Notes: a model not told the origin generated them from the sequence alone. A stretch of DNA of 64,000 bases from Phellopilus nigrolimitatus (GCA_021029095.1 JAJOHG010000039.1:1-64000); one strand, 5' to 3'. Shown: positions 20,397 through 35,359, counted from the stretch's first letter. Translations and numbers: made by a program.

Positions 20397-23210
20397 ATGT
20401 CCGTCGCTCATGCGCCCGCTGCAGCCCACCACGCCGCCCGCTCCGCGCACGCCCGGGCCATCCTCGGGTCCGTCCTTGCACGCGCGTCCTCGCGTCTGTC
20501 AAGGTGCTGCTCGTCGGCGCGGGCGGCATCGGCTGCGAACTCCGTGCGTATCTTTTCCTCCCCGATAGAGACGATGATGCGTGCTGACAGGCACCGCCGC
20601 GCCGCGCAGTGAAAAACGTCGTGCTCACGGGCTTCGGCGACGTCACGCTGCTCGACCTCGACACCATCGACCTCTCGAACCTCAACCGCCAGTTCCTCTT
20701 CCGCAAGAAGGATGTCAAGCAGCCAAAGGCCCTCGTGCGTCCACCCGCCCCCTCCGCTCCTGCTCGTGTTGTGTGTCCGTGCTGATTGTGTCTGTGTGTG
20801 TGCTTGTGTGGTTGGTTGGTGCTGGCTACGCAGGTTGCGGCGCGCACGGCCCACGCATTCAACCCCGCCGTGCGCATCACACCCGTACACGCGAACATAA
20901 AGGAGCCACAGTTCGATGTCGCCTGGTTCCGCGGCTTCGACCTCGTGCTCAACGCGCTCGACAACCTCGGCGAGTCCCCCCGCTCATTCTTCTGCGCCCC
21001 GCCGTCCTGCCGACTGACCCTCAATTAGACGCGCGCCGGCACGTCAACAAGATGTGCCTCGCGGCGGGCGTCCCGCTCGTCGAGTCTGGCACCGCAGGCT
21101 ACCTCGGGCAAGTGCAGCCCATCCTCAAGGTGCGCCCACGCCGCCTCGCGCGCGTTTTCGTTCGTGGCGCTGACTCGGGAGCGTTGATACTGCCCGCGAC
21201 TGCACGGCGCACAGGGCCGCACGGAGTGCTTTGACTGCCTGCCGAAGCCCGTGCCGAAGACGTTCCCCGTGTGCACCATCCGCAGCACGCCCAGCCAGCC
21301 CATCCACTGCATCGTCTGGGCGAAGAGCTACCTCATCCCGTACGCATCTCCCGTCCTTTCTGCCTATCTGGATCTACGTCGCTGACAGCGCGTCCTCCGT
21401 CGGCAGGCAACTCTTTGGCGAAGACGAAGACGCTGGCGGCGAGCTCGACGCGGCGGAGAAGGACGGTGAGAACGGTGAGATCGCGGATACTTCTTTACTT
21501 TTTTTGCGAGAGCTGAACAAGCCCAACCGGCCGCTCTGTTGTTTTCTCGTCTGGTACGGCGCGTGTAGCCCAGGAGATAGCCACGCTGCGAAAAGAGGCA
21601 CAGGCGTTCACGGCGGTCCGGAAGGCGCTCCGCGCCGCTCATACATTAAATGGGAAAACTGGCTCTGGTGCAAACAGCTTGAGCGCAAGCGGGAGCGCGG
21701 ACCCGGCGCGCCTCGCATTCAACAAGGTACTTTCCTTGCTGAATTCGTTCGTCGGATGCTCACTCTGTACAGGTCTTCACATCCGACATCAACAACCTCC
21801 TGAGTATGTCCGACATGTGGAAGAGCAGGGCGCCGCCCACGCCGCTGGACTTCGATAAGATCGCCGACGGGACGTTTGTGCTCGGGGCGGGCCCGTCTTC
21901 AGCTGCTCCGACGCCTACGCCCAACCCTGCGAGCTCGAGCGGCACGGCGGCAAAGCCGGCAAATGGATCAGCTGCGCCAACCGCGACCAACGGCGCGTCG
22001 GGCAGCGCCTCAGCCTCAAACCCGGCGTCGGGCCTCAAAGACCAGAGAGAGCTCACTTTACAGGAGAACCTTGTCCTGTTCGTCTCGAGGTCTGTAATTT
22101 TGATGCTTTTAATTACTGTCTCCTGGGCCCTGAATACTAATGCTTGCTGGTTTGGTTTGTGAATAGTACACACCGACTTGCAGCGCGGCTTCGCGCGGGA
22201 GAGGAGACCATCTCATTCGACAAGGATGACGATGACACGCTTGACTTTGTCACGGCCGCGTCGAACTTGCGCTCAGCGGCGTATGGCATACCCGGCAAGA
22301 GTCGCTGGGAAATAAAAGGCGCGGGATCATCTCCTTCGAGTAGGCGTCTGTATTTACTTATCTTCCTGCAGAGATGGCGGGAAATATCATACCGGCTATC
22401 GCAACAACGAACGCGATCATTGCGGGGGTAATCGTGCTGCAGGCGCTGCAGCTGCTCCGCAAAAACTACGCCGGGATGCGCAACGTCCATCTGCAGCGCA
22501 AGGCAGAGGTTCCGCTCAACGCATGCAGCGTCGGCCTGCCGGCGCGCGAATGTGGCGTCTGTAACGACACTTACGTCGACTTTCAATGCGATCCCGAACG
22601 CGTGACCCTCGCCGAGGCTGTCGACGGGCTCCTTGGCGCGGGGGACGGCAGCGGGACGGGCCCGCGCGACGTGGGCGTGTATGAGGACAGGCGCCTGCTC
22701 GCCGACCCGGATTTTGACGATAATCTGGGGCGCACCCTCGCGAGCCTCGGCGTGACGCGCGGGAAGTTCCTCACCATCGTCGACGAGGACGGCGAGTGGG
22801 GGACCGTCGCGGCCGCCATCGCCCAACTTCCGTGCGTTTTTTTCTCCTCCCCTTATTTTTTTATTTTCCCTCATCGCTGGGAGGGCTACCTTTTCAGGCC
22901 GAATCACCGGCATGACAGTCCGCCGTTCATCCTTCCTTCCCCGCTCCCTCTTCCCCCCCAAATAGCGAAACCGCCCGCACCGACGGCGCCCCCGTCTACG
23001 CCCTCGCGCAAGCGCGCGCTGGATGCGGGGGACGGCGGCGAGGACGGCCGGCCTGCGAAGCGCACGAAGGCAAGCGGGCCGCCGAACGTGAACCTCGCGA
23101 GCCCGAGCAAGAGGCGGCGTCTGGAGGAAGACGGGCTGCTGATCCTCGAGGACCCGAACGAAAAGGTGGACGAGGAGGACGGGCCTGAGCTTATCACGAT
23201 TGACGACTGA
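20397..23210 (+). CDS. UBA2: SUMO-activating enzyme subunit 2 (UBA2)
   Basis: Catalytic subunit of the SUMO E1, working with AOS1 to adenylate SUMO and carry it as a thioester; mostly nuclear. Eleven exons: 20397-20543, 20610-20734, 20834-20969, 21029-21129, 21215-21339, 21407-21474, 21569-21726, 21773-22089, 22167-22318, 22372-22831 and 22898-23210. Visible motifs are the nucleotide loop [26 protein letters not shown], the catalytic-Cys segment [19 protein letters not shown], an Ala/Pro/Ser linker, the ubiquitin-fold region with ECGVC, and a Lys/Arg-rich tail likely to act as a nuclear signal. Introns 3 and 9 appear to be GC-AG. The N-terminal ATG frame (ARAILGS) and the adenylation frame (VLASVKVLL) differ by a base around 20465-20505. 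Either this is an assembly error or the start is the in-frame ATG at 20279. Confidence 0.9.
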
Positions 23211-23618
23211 TACTTTTCGCGTGGTACGGTTGGGCTCGGAGCGGACGGTGAGAGCGTGCCAGTGACTGCAATTTACGGCGGCTGGGTTCATTTCTAATCA
23301 CTTAAACTACCTTATTCACTATTTCTTGCTCTGTTCTTCTCGCTGTCGTTTTTATCGCATGAATAAATAGAAGCCCTGCATCGATACTGTTAAACAAATT
23401 GAAATGAATAACCTGTATAACTGATCGAAGTGCATCGCCAACTTTTTGTTAACGAAAGATCGGAAATTAAGTGTATAGAAAATACAAAAAGCAAGCATTG
23501 TAACCTGCGCGAAGTACATTACGATCATAGTACAAACATAATCTATGTAAGATATTAGATACTACAGTACATTTACATCCATCATTAACTAGTCCGTAGC
23601 ATTTGTCGAGAAACAAAA
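23211..23618. other. Convergent intergenic region between UBA2 and WDR59
   Basis: AT-rich 3' flanks of two convergent genes. The last 28 bp (23591-23618) are also present in the WDR59-derived fragment at 4783. Confidence 0.5.
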
Positions 23619-26600
23619 TCAAGGCACAATCCCATCCTTGCACTCGCATCCACAACCTGAAGGGCAGTGTCTAAACCGCTGCACATTCCAACATCGCAGG
23701 TGAGTCGTGTGGCAACAGACGATGCAGTTGTGTGAGATGCCTGAAACGCATATCAATGAGGGTCGTCCAAATCTAGATTGGATGCCAATGCTTTCGTACC
23801 TTTTACTGGTGTCCGGCAGACGGTACAAAGAGGATAGCTGCAAAGCGAGCAGTGCCGGCAGTCTTTATTCTCCAGCTTATCCAGTCCGCATCTCTGACAG
23901 AATGCTACAATTCCTGCATATGAGGCATACTGGGTGAGCTTTGGAGAAAGCAATTTGCGGAATCGTTATTTACCGGGTCCGTTCTGCCCAGATGCGTGTA
24001 AGGGAACGTTCTTCACGGCTTTGAAAAGCTCAGCACGTTTTTGAAGCAATTGCCAACCATGTAGCATCTCAGCATACGCCAAGACGTGGAGAAACATCTG
24101 CGATTGCATCTGTGTGATATCGGAACTATGAGGAAACCAATTATATCAACGTGGGCTTTATGGATTCGGTTAGAGCAGAACGCCAAACCTTGGCTGGTAA
24201 TTCGAGCTTCGAGATTTTGCGCCTCTGTACGCCATGTCTTCATTCACTCGAGGACTTACGCTGCGCGTCAAAGTTATCCTACTCCCGCGAGAAGCGAGCG
24301 AACCTGAGGATACCAAATCTGATTTTCTGGCAAAAGCAGAAAATGAGGTAGACACGATGAGACCAAGCCAGATCGAATGGTAGATTACTAGATACAGACT
24401 CGCTGCTTATTATCTTGCTCTGGTTATGCTCCTGCGCTCCTCCAATTAAATGACGGACTGAACCAGCGTTGAAGAGGCTAGACCAAGACCCTCGAGAAGA
24501 CGATGATGATGGCAGACTTTGTCCCATAGTAGGTGTCGTCGGGGACGACGGGGAGGCGGGGGACCTCAAGCTGAAGTAATCATTGGTTCGTGATGATAAT
24601 GAGAAATTAGATTGTTCTGGAGCTATAGATCCGAGTTGTACCTTCAGTACTAATTAAAAGATGTTTCTGAGGCTCACGCTGATTGTTATGAGAGGTGATG
24701 ATTTGCAAGACGACGATCGCGAACATGGCCAGAAGCTGTACATCTTTAGATGCAAGTAACTCCTCATGTCTGATGCACACGTTCATTGATTAAAAGGCTG
24801 TCTCCGAATAAGTTAACACTTACAACATATTTACTACGAGCCTCATACGTATCAGTTCTCTTGAATGTGATGTTTTATGTCCTCGTAGTTGATTTGAGCA
24901 GACTTTCTGACTTCTGAAAAGAGCCACAAGACTGTTAAATAGCCTCTCGTGGTCGAATCGAGCGTGACGATGGGCTATCTCAGAGTTTCTCCTGCAAAGC
25001 GCAAGCAAATCGAAAGATTTCAATGAGTACTGTGTCGCTAATTTTCTGTGAGCCCCGACCACGAAGGATCTATCTTTAATGAAGACGATTGTCATGCGCT
25101 TCGGTAGAAGGGAATAATTACTCTGAGCATTATCAGAAGGTTGACGAGACGGCTCTGTCGTGTAATCCTTCGGATGAGAGAAAGACAGTAAATTGTTCAT
25201 GATGCCCAAAATGTTCTCCATGCCCTCCGGATTTCTAGAATCCAGAAAGTCATACGAATGATCATTCATAGCCTTGGCAAGACGACGGACGGCTTTCGAA
25301 AGTTGAAGAGGCGATTGGAAGAGCCTCGGCACACCGTCAGTTTGCGATGATATCGCAGGCGTGGCAGACAAGTCTTGAGGGACAGCTTTTACTAGACGAG
25401 GAAGAGACCGGAAGATACAGACAAGTTGGCCTACGAAAGCGGTCAGGTTTCATGATACAAATAGGGCAAGCAAACGGCCTACCATTGGGGCCAAAAACAC
25501 CCTGCGACGACCTTGGCTCAGCAAGATTAGGGTGGTCGCGAATCAGAGACGCAGAAAAATCTTTGCTATTGTTTGTGTCCATCGGCTCATCCTCGTCAGA
25601 AGTGCCGGAGTCGATATTTGGCTTTTGACCACGTCGGCCGCCGTCTGAAAATAAGAGAAACCTCAAACATGCTTCAAGACAAGGTCTCTGAGATTCGCGA
25701 ATGTCTTTGAGTCCCTTCTTCATGTGAGCACGCATTTTGACAGAGATCAAAGGACTGCGCTCGATCTCCACGAGTGGCGTACCACGCGGGTGCTTCCCGT
25801 GTGGATAGTCTCGCGGAAACGTAAACGTGACGCGGACGAAAACATTTACAGACGATTCTCCCCACGGACCATGAAGACCAAATGTACAGCTGCGATGCTT
25901 GGTCAAGCCATGCTTTAATAACATATATTAGAAGGCTAGAATGTATAGAGGAAAAGATACGAACCCTTTCGAGCTTAATTTTCGCAGGCGTAAGCTTGTT
26001 GACGACGGAGTTTATTCTAAATTCCGTGAGTTGCATTCAAACAGAGTATAAAGAGAAAACCCCACTCGTCTAGGAGAGAAGTCGCATTTTCGGAATCGCG
26101 TGGTCCGTCGTCTGTTCTGCCTCTGCCTCTGCTTCTTTCTTCAGCACTCGGTGGGCGCGACTCGGACCCAAGCCTAGAGGAGCCTACACTTTCAGCAAGG
26201 AAATTCGACAAGATTGCAGGGCCCATTCTGGGTCTTCCGCCCTTAGTATTTCCTTTACTCATCGTCCCATCTCGCCTGTCTGCAGCCAGGGGGCGTTGTA
26301 CATTGTCCGAAGGCCGTTCCCGCTCTTTTTCCTTGGGTAATTCATGACGAGACGCTCGGGCTGCTGATCCATGATGCGGTAACAAAACCGGGTTTGTTGG
26401 TAGAGTAGCGCGGATTCCATCTAATATAGAACGATGGCCTCTTGGTGCGGACAACGCAGGGATGTTCCCTGTCCCTAAAGGTGGCGAACGAAATGACACC
26501 CACTCTTCCGTCTGACGAGGCTTGTGACTTTTCTCTGATGCCTCTCGGGGCGCTCCAGCTTTCTGTGATACACATCATCAGTTTTTAGTCTGTTCTCGCC

Positions 26601-28245
26601 TGTACACGCTGATCACGCACTCGCATAACGTCTCGCCCAACAGGCCAGAAGCGAAGAGTTTTGTCCTTCGACCAGGTAATTAACTGGAAAGCTTTGTCTA
26701 GGAAATGTATTGAATATTTGTAGAATAGATACAGATATGTTACTAAGGACCTACCGCTGGCGTTAGAATTACCGTGACTTCGCCAAACAAACTCCTTGAC
26801 CACATCGGTATGTCCCTCGAATGTTTCGACAGGCGCTTTATGGTCGTCGGTACTCCACATCCCGAGTGATGTCTCCCCCCTCTGAGGAAGGCTCAATACA
26901 CCACGACCGAATGGAAGATCTCTTGCTCTCCAAACAGGATGATCGGTGTGAAAAGTCAGCGACGGTTCCTGTTTCTGCGACTGGAGGTTATTCGTGTTCC
27001 ATATCTTTATGGTTTTGTCGAGAGAACACGTTATTATCTCGTTACGACGCGAATGCGACCAATCAATGCCATATATTTTTGCATCGTGCGCTTTTACTTT
27101 CGAGACAGGTATAGATCCTTTCTACATGTCTTCTATGAGTTAGTCCTGAGAGCAAAAGTATGATGGAACTTGCCCTGCGGTCCCATATGAGAACTTCGTT
27201 CAAGTGTGATGATGCAAGGATATTGCCATCCTTGCGATTCCATTTCACTTGAGTCCCTCCGGCTAAATAGGGAGTTTACGAGCGAGAGTAAGAAAGCCTT
27301 CTACGATAGAGAAAGTAAATCCAATAGAAAACTTACCATTGAACGCGCAAAGACCTTTGTCGAACAAAAAGTTAGCAAAATAAAATTGAATAGTATTCAA
27401 TTCCCCTCCCACCAAAAGCAGGTTTTTGAGGATCCCTGATATCCCAAGCCCAGATCCACGAGTCAATACCAGTACTACAGACAAGGTCGGGATCAAATGT
27501 ATGCCAATTGATGTCTGTTATTGCCCTATAATGCGACTGTAAAATAAACTCAATTGACGTCTTGCCAGAAATTAGCAGGTTCCAAATCAAACTGCAAAAT
27601 GTAATTTGTTAAGAATACAAAGTTTTAACGCTGATTAGCAGGTTACGTACAGGCGCTCGCTTGAGGTGGAAACGATATACTCTGCATGGCTTGGATTCGG
27701 ATTCCATTGTACATCAGCCACGTCCCATGTGCCGCCTTGTGGTAGAAACCTCGGAACTTCGAGAGGCGACTCGAGATCGATGATGAAAAGACCCTTTCGA
27801 CTGAATGAAGTAGTGTCGTTTTGTTAACAGACGACGCGATAAAGGATACACATACGCAGCTAGCACAATATCTCTGCTAGTCGGACTTATGCTCATCTTT
27901 GCACTGAAATTTAGTGATATGGAGCAAACTGAACGAACATCCTCTCACATTACCGACAGAATCGCCGACCATGGATCTCATGTCGATTTGAAGGCTCTGT
28001 TTAAATTTCCCATCTTCCTCCTGAGTATCAGCTTCGTGGGGCGTCTCGTTTCGTAGACCGGACAGCTGAGCAGGATGCGAGCCCGAAGGTCCAATATCGT
28101 TAAGTGATGTGTTGTTCAGTGCAGGCAGAGAAGGTCTTCGCGCAGAAAGATAGCTGAGAGGAGGTGATACGGGACTTTGAAATGTCTGTAGACCGCCTGT
28201 ACCAGAGAGAGGTGGCGCTGAAGGCGACGCAGACAGCGAGGACAT
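23619..28245 (-). CDS. WDR59/Mtc5-type GATOR2 subunit
   Basis: Large multi-exon gene from the ATG at 28243-28245 to the stop at 23619. GATOR2 counters GATOR1 and so promotes TORC1 signalling at the vacuole when amino acids are present. In order, the minus strand shows the following. A Ser/Pro-rich head leads to MVGDSVGN. WD40 blades follow: GTWDVADVQWNPNPSHAEYI, SHYRAITDINWHTFDPDLV, VKWNRKDGNILASSHLNEVL, GHTDVVKEFVW and LITWSKDKTLRFWPV. Next is a disordered linker. The RWD domain has FGLHGPWGES and FTFPRDYPHG. A helical region has FDHERLFNSLVALF. The Cys/His-rich zinc ring has CQRCGLDKL, CRHCSLC, then CHTTHLRCW and CPSGCGCECKDG. At least a dozen short introns. It is the parent of the pseudogene fragment at 4783-5667. 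Confidence 0.88.
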
Positions 28246-28368
28246 GCAGACGACGCAGATGAAAAAAGTATTCAAGACATGATTTCAAAATTCTCAAGTC
28301 GCGACGCGTCCAATGGCGCGTTTCCGGCTTCGGATCGTTACATATTTACCACGTCCACTTTTTCTTTC
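28246..28368. promoter_or_regulatory. Divergent promoter between WDR59 and mitochondrial RF1
   Basis: Only 123 bp separate the two start codons, so both promoters must overlap. The interval contains ACGCGT at 28304-28309 followed at once by CCAAT at 28310-28314. No TATA box is evident. Site functions are inferred from motif identity only. Confidence 0.5.
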
Positions 28369-29935
28369 ATGTTGAGATCGTGGAGACTCCTTTCTGGACA
28401 CTCATGTCGAAAATATACTCATTCAAACACGAGAGCTGGGTTCTCTTCAGGCGTATTGGCTGTCTTGTCAGCTCTCGACAAGGACAATGCTAAACTGCTA
28501 TCTATAATCAACAAGAGAATCGAGGAACGGAATAGACTAGTTGCTCAGGTAGTCTAGGAAATGCCTTCCTTATCAGTGAACTATCTAACGGACAACAGGT
28601 GAATGGTGGTCCTACTTCGCCTGTGATACAGCACAAGAAACGCTTGAAGAGCTTGGACATGGTTTATGACACTTGGTGTACTTGGCAAAAGACGAGAAGG
28701 GTAAGCAATCGATGTATCTTCGACGTCTGTCAGAAAGCGCACGACTGAGCTCTATGTGTAGTAGTCAATCATTGAAACGGCTTCTCTCCTCGAAGATGAA
28801 GATCCGAGCATACGAGCCCTTGCAGCTGAAGAGTACCAGTCACTTTTCGATGCACACAAGAAGCAACTCACGAGCACGTTTCCACTACTGCTAGTCCCTC
28901 AATCACAGACTAGTGATATGTCGGCGCTGATCGAAATAAAGCCTGGAGTAGGCGGGTCGGAGTCTTCGCTTTTTCTCGCCGATCTCCTAAGGATGTACAC
29001 TCGGTTCGGCAATCTACGTGGTTGGTCGTCTAAAATCATCACAAAGGAAGATCGCGATGGGGGAGGCATGAAAAACGCTACTCTAGAGGTCATTGGTGAT
29101 GGCGTTTATGATTTGTTGCGTTGGGAAAGTGGGGTGCACAGGGTCCAGAGAGTGCCCGCCACGGAATCTAGCGGTAGGGTGCACACCAGTACAGTTCAAA
29201 TCATCGTATGCAGTTCGCATTATCTGCTCCTTGCCATCTGCCTCAATCTCAGTGTGCCGTGCAGGTCCTACCTTTATCAGAGAGCTCAAACTTGGACACT
29301 GGTGACGAAAAACTTTATGAAGAGAAGGATGTGAAAGTCGACGTTATGCGAGCGCGTGGGGCTGGCGGTCAGGTTTGTCCTTTTTACCATCTTCGGTTAT
29401 TTAATCACTCTCATACACTATGAAGCATGTCAACAAAACCGAATCGGCGGTACGCCTTACACACATTCCGACGGGGATTACTGTCTCGATGCAGGATGAA
29501 AGAAGTCAGCATACGGTATGTCTTTTTTTGTAGCGCGTTCTTATTTAATCTTACAAAGCTGTTTTTTTTTTTTTTTTGCTAACTGAAGAACAAAGCTCGC
29601 GCTTTCCAAGTCCTGCGTGCCCGACTTCTTGATCGCAAGCTACAAATCGACATCACAAACCGTAGAGAGACCAGACGTCAGTTGGTGAGAAGTGCGTCTC
29701 GCAGCGAAAAAATTCGGACGTATAATTTTGTGCAAGTGGGTTCATTCCTGCGATATTCAAATGTGTCTTTGCTCATCTGGCATGTGTAAAGGACCGGATC
29801 ACGGACCATCGTATTGGGTGGACTTCGAAAAACCTCACTTCAGTTATTGACGGACCTGGCTTACAACAGCTTCTGGATGCCATAACAACATATTATCGGC
29901 AGGAGCTCATTGAAGATGTCCTCGATTATGATTGA
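28369..29935 (+). CDS. MRF1: Mitochondrial peptide chain release factor 1
   Basis: Exons 28369-28548, 28599-28700, 28765-29205, 29265-29372, 29426-29515, 29589-29735 and 29792-29935 give 403 residues. Class I release factor that reads UAA/UAG in mitochondrial mRNAs and triggers peptide release. The N-terminus is basic and Ser-rich, as expected of a mitochondrial presequence. The core has [34 protein letters not shown] and the catalytic RARGAGGQ, with the Gln at the end of exon 4, followed by [18 protein letters not shown]. The C-terminal [16 protein letters not shown] segment is also standard. Head-to-head with WDR59 and tail-to-tail with the CSC1 gene. Confidence 0.95.
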
Positions 29936-30067
29936 GCATGGAAGTGCAGATACAAAATATAGGCATTCTTAAATATAATATCCCTTACATAGTCCAGCAG
30001 ATAATGCATAGTGTGATAACCGGAAATTTCTATATAGCTGTGAGATTGCATAAGAGTAACATCGAGA

Positions 30068-33000
30068 CTATGAACGAGGAAAGGCGCCGGGAATAGTTTG
30101 ACGCCTCTTTTCGGGGTGATGATAATATGTTCCATGCCTTTGTTTTGAAGGAGAGATAACGGCAGCTTGGCCGGCCGATGACGGTCCAGCCCCATTTACG
30201 TCAGTCGTCGGTGAGAGGTCTAGATCCGATTCAGTAGCTGGTGCTGCGTTGACACCGTAGTCCTCCTCAGAATCGCTGTCGACATCCTCCATCAACCAGT
30301 GTGCATCTTCAGGCAGAACAATGACACCAGATGCGTCGTCAAAGCTTAGTCGATGGTTTAACGCTCGAGATCGCGTGCTTTCGCTTCTTCGCGCTGCGCC
30401 CGGGCGCAGATCTGACCACGGATTGGTTAATGCAGGATCTGCGTCGGTGTAGCCACCCTCCATTCGATTTATTTGTTCGCCGCCGTCAAGGACGTGCGTT
30501 GAAGACTGGCTAGTTGTTCTGATCCGGCTTCCCTTGCGTATGGTGCTGTACCGCTTTCTCAAAGTAAGAACAACTGCTTCGTCGCTTTTGCCATTCGGGG
30601 AGGCGGCCTCTCTGTTAACAAGTGTCTGGCCTTTCTTCAAAGGGAGCCAAGGCTGAGGAAGCACGCCGTTGAGCGCTGGGTGTCCGTATCGTCGTCGTCC
30701 AGTACTAAAAAGAAAAGAAAGATTAAACCAGAATCTTCGACCGCCGGGGGAAAAAAAGTACTTCAGGACTCCACTGTACCAATTCGCCATGGGAGGTTGA
30801 GACTGAAAAGGCGTATAACAGATCAGAAAAGTGCATATTCAGTTGAAAAATGCCCCACATAATCTGTTCGTTCGTCCTCAGGCGCAACATAGAGCGTCTC
30901 ATCATTTTGCGCGTATCTTCTTCGGTTCAGATTACTAAACAGAGAACGTAAGAACTTGACTGAGAATGTGAATGCACAGTATGCTTGCCTTTGTGACCAT
31001 GTTACTGGGTGTCCAGCCCGCATCCTCAACACTTCTGCCGAATCTTCTCCTCGCTGCACCTCGAATACGGAGCTCAAGTTGACATTTTCACTCAAAGCTT
31101 TGAATGCACTGGCTGTGTATACAGACCAAATGAAGGTGCCTATTAGGAGGGGCACCATGAGCGATGAAAGGACGTATCCCTTCTTCAGAAGGAAGATGCC
31201 AGTCATAAATATCTGAAAGATGAAGATGCCCCAAATGAGCCGCGTGAACGTAATCGGCCATGCTTGACCTTGTGATTCGTATGGCTTGTAGAAAACTGAA
31301 AGAAAATGGTTTCAATGATCGGGTTCATCAGTTTCAAAAGTGCACCCACCGAATAGGAGCTTATACTTGTAGACCAGGTAGCCTATTCCGAAGTATAAAG
31401 CACCGAAGATGAGAATCGTTGGTTGAATTACGCTGTATAACATGGTAACCACAAATATGAGGATGGCTTGAGGATAAACAACCCCGTAGTTGATCATAGG
31501 CGGAGCATTCAACTCTGCAAAATCTAAAGAGGAAGTTCGTATGAGACACGGCGACGGCCTCCAATAGATTAATCTTACCTCTCGGCGTGCGAGTAATGAA
31601 AATCCGGAAAATTACACGAGGTATAATTACTCCAAGGTTAAGGAGTTGTAATGGCATGATTCCCAGGCCTTGCAGTATAACATAAGAGAGGAAGAAATAC
31701 CTATGAAAGCGAATTTAGTAAAACAAAGAAACCGTAAACTTTCTGCTCTTGCATACCTGGCTCGACCTTGTTGAAGAGCTTGGGCGATCCTTTCAGGAAC
31801 CTTGGCTGGTGATTCGGCAAAGTCTCGTATGAGCTGCCAATACGTACTGGCGAGCAGGAATATGAAGACGACGTTGATGAGCAAAAAGAGAAAATATTTC
31901 TTCATCAAGGAGAATTCGATCCAGCTTCTTGCACGATAACCCTGGATATAGGTAAGAGCTGAAATTCGAATACGCATCAGGATCATTAGCCAATAACGCT
32001 GCGTTTCGAAACTGACCCTCGAAAAGGAATGGTAGCAACGCGTTCACGGAAATCATCGCGACCGAGGGTAAAACGTTCTGCACAACTGCTCGGATCTGCT
32101 CATTTGAGTCTATAAGACGTCCAAGCCAAGGCATCGTCTTTTTAATTTCTTCGTAACTAAGCAAACTTGCAAGCGCTGTGATAGGGAAGACCCAGAAGAA
32201 GAAAATAAGAGTCATTAACCCAAGGACGATGAGCTCTTTCGTTCGGGTAGCTGTTCTCGAATGCGCCATATTCGCCCAAACTAAATCACGAGGTTCTGGA
32301 GCGAGACATGTCGAGCATTGCAGCGGCTGTGGTGCATGAACAACTTGAGATGCGATTTGCTATTTTTGATTCATCAGAAAGATGAGAAAACGTTAAGACT
32401 AGACAAAGAACGACAACAAACATACAGCACTTGACATTTTCTCAAAAGTGACGAAAGCGACATGGGAGGCTTTGAATTTTCCGGTCTTTCTTTTGTGTTG
32501 AACAGCCAGATCTGCTTCTTTGAAACGTGCTTCGAGGTATTCAAGAGCATCAGGTCTTCGGCTTGAACCAACCCAATCGCAATGTAGGCCGCTTGCGGTT
32601 CGGGACCACAAGCGGTGCAGTCTGGGCCTCGGTGTCTGACTGGTGGCCATCTATTTCCACAAGAGGCGGAACGGCGCTAGCTGACGGGTCGGATGTCTCT
32701 ACATTACTCGGATTCCCAAGATACTCCGTCCATGCATTTTCGAGCTTAAGCAGTGCGTCCGTCCTCCTATCGAGAAGCTTCTTCAGAGTGGAAACCTCCC
32801 GACACAAGCTAACGCTTTCGACAGTCAAACTCATGTTTTCAAAGTAAATCGCCAGTGCCCGCTCGCTGCGAAGATGGTTGGGAAGATCAGTGACCATCGC
32901 CGTCCGCGCTGCGATGGAGTGCACGAGCTCGAGAGAGAACAGTTGACGGGCGCGGACAAATCGGGAGTAGTTCTTGTAGACGAAGTGGAGAGCCAAGAAG

Positions 33001-33888
33001 GTGAACAAGTACGTAAAGAATAGATGGAGTGAGAGGTAAGAGTTGGCATCGTTTAATAGATCCATCCAGTCTCTATTTTTTGATGGACTGTTCGGAAGGC
33101 TAGCCAGAATTTTGAACCAGTCAGGATCGTCATCCTCGCCGTCACTCATGCCGATGTTGTTCTGCATAAACTTTCTAAACAATATGGGTAACAAAATGTG
33201 TTGCTTGCTCACCTTGAAATTTATTGGCATCAAGACAAGGATGGCGAGAACAGACATGGCTGAAAACAGGTAAAACGACATCTTGAAGAAGTTCAACAAC
33301 TAAACGTCCGGTCAGTATAAAGAACAAAAATGTCCAATGATCCGTACAGCCCTGATGAGCTAGGGTGCATGACTACGATGGTTTATGAGGGAAAAAATCG
33401 GTTGCAGGTTGTATAGTGGAAGATGACAATCGCGTTTTGAATGAATTAACTCACTACTGCCGCGTCCAGACCGACAATTTGTAGAATAGTGATTTCAGAT
33501 GTCTTAATAGTCGGTATAATCCATCCAAAGAATGCCGTACGGGCATGGGCTTCGTGAGGCGAAAATCCTGTAAGGAACGCTTCAGACTCCATTTGACAGA
33601 AACTGGGCATTGTACTTGCCTTTGAGTTTCGTACGAGGAGCAAATAATAATGGCCATCTTGTCCTAGCATACGAGAAGAGCAGAAAGGAAACAAGTCCGA
33701 TCGTTGTCGACAGATACAGTTGGGTCCTGAACCATGGTCCTTCAAACTTGCCTGCATGCCATTAGTGAGAAGTGCTCTAGAAGAGCTCAACGATGAGAGA
33801 GCGCACGGGTTGGAGGAGAACCCGGTGGGGCAGGATTATCGTTGTCGGGGATCAGAAAGTGCCAAAGCGAGAAGTCTGTGCTGCTCAT
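30068..33888 (-). CDS. CSC1/OSCA/TMEM63-family membrane channel (DUF221)
   Basis: Multi-exon gene with ATG at 33886-33888 and stop at 30068. Predicted plasma-membrane cation channel opened by osmotic or mechanical stress. N-terminal part: TQLYLSTTIGLVSFLLFSY (TM segment), WPLLFAPRTKLK, then SPHEAHARTAFFGWIIPTIK and LNFFKMSFYLFSAMSVL. A cytosolic domain follows with RTAMVTDLPNHLRSERAL. Then SHVAFVTFEKMSSA, and a C-terminal channel region of several TM helices (ELIVLGLMTLIFFFWVFPIT; IFQIFMTGIFLLKKGYVLSS). The soluble tail, about 200 residues, is Ser/Asp-rich with clusters suited to phosphorylation. The first intron falls after NPAPP, shown by the frame of the first TM segment. Introns throughout the channel region are short. 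Which specific paralogue (CSC1 or PHM7-like) is not certain. Confidence 0.88.
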
Positions 33889-34107
33889 TGTAATGTTGTT
33901 TGCGAGTTTAGAATCCTGCGCATGTTACACGCGTCTTGACGAGTGGTCGGGAAAGTAATGTTCAACGAGTCAACGACATGCGCGACTTTGGAAGCAATAC
34001 CGCGCTTGTGGCACCAAGCATCGTGGTAGAATTACTAAATTAGGCATCCCTTAGTCGTGCCAGTGGCACGCGCCGAGCCTTCACGCTGTCTAACCGCGAC
34101 TTCCACC
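33889..34107. promoter_or_regulatory. Divergent promoter between the CSC1-type and E2 genes
   Basis: 219 bp between start codons. Contains ACGCGT at 33929-33934. No clear TATA box. Boundaries are defined only by the flanking ATGs. Confidence 0.4.

Positions 34108-35359
<1,252 letters not shown>

Noticed and set aside
29560..29577. Run of T residues in an MRF1 intron
   Set aside because: Ordinary polypyrimidine tract before the acceptor; not a terminator or insertion site.
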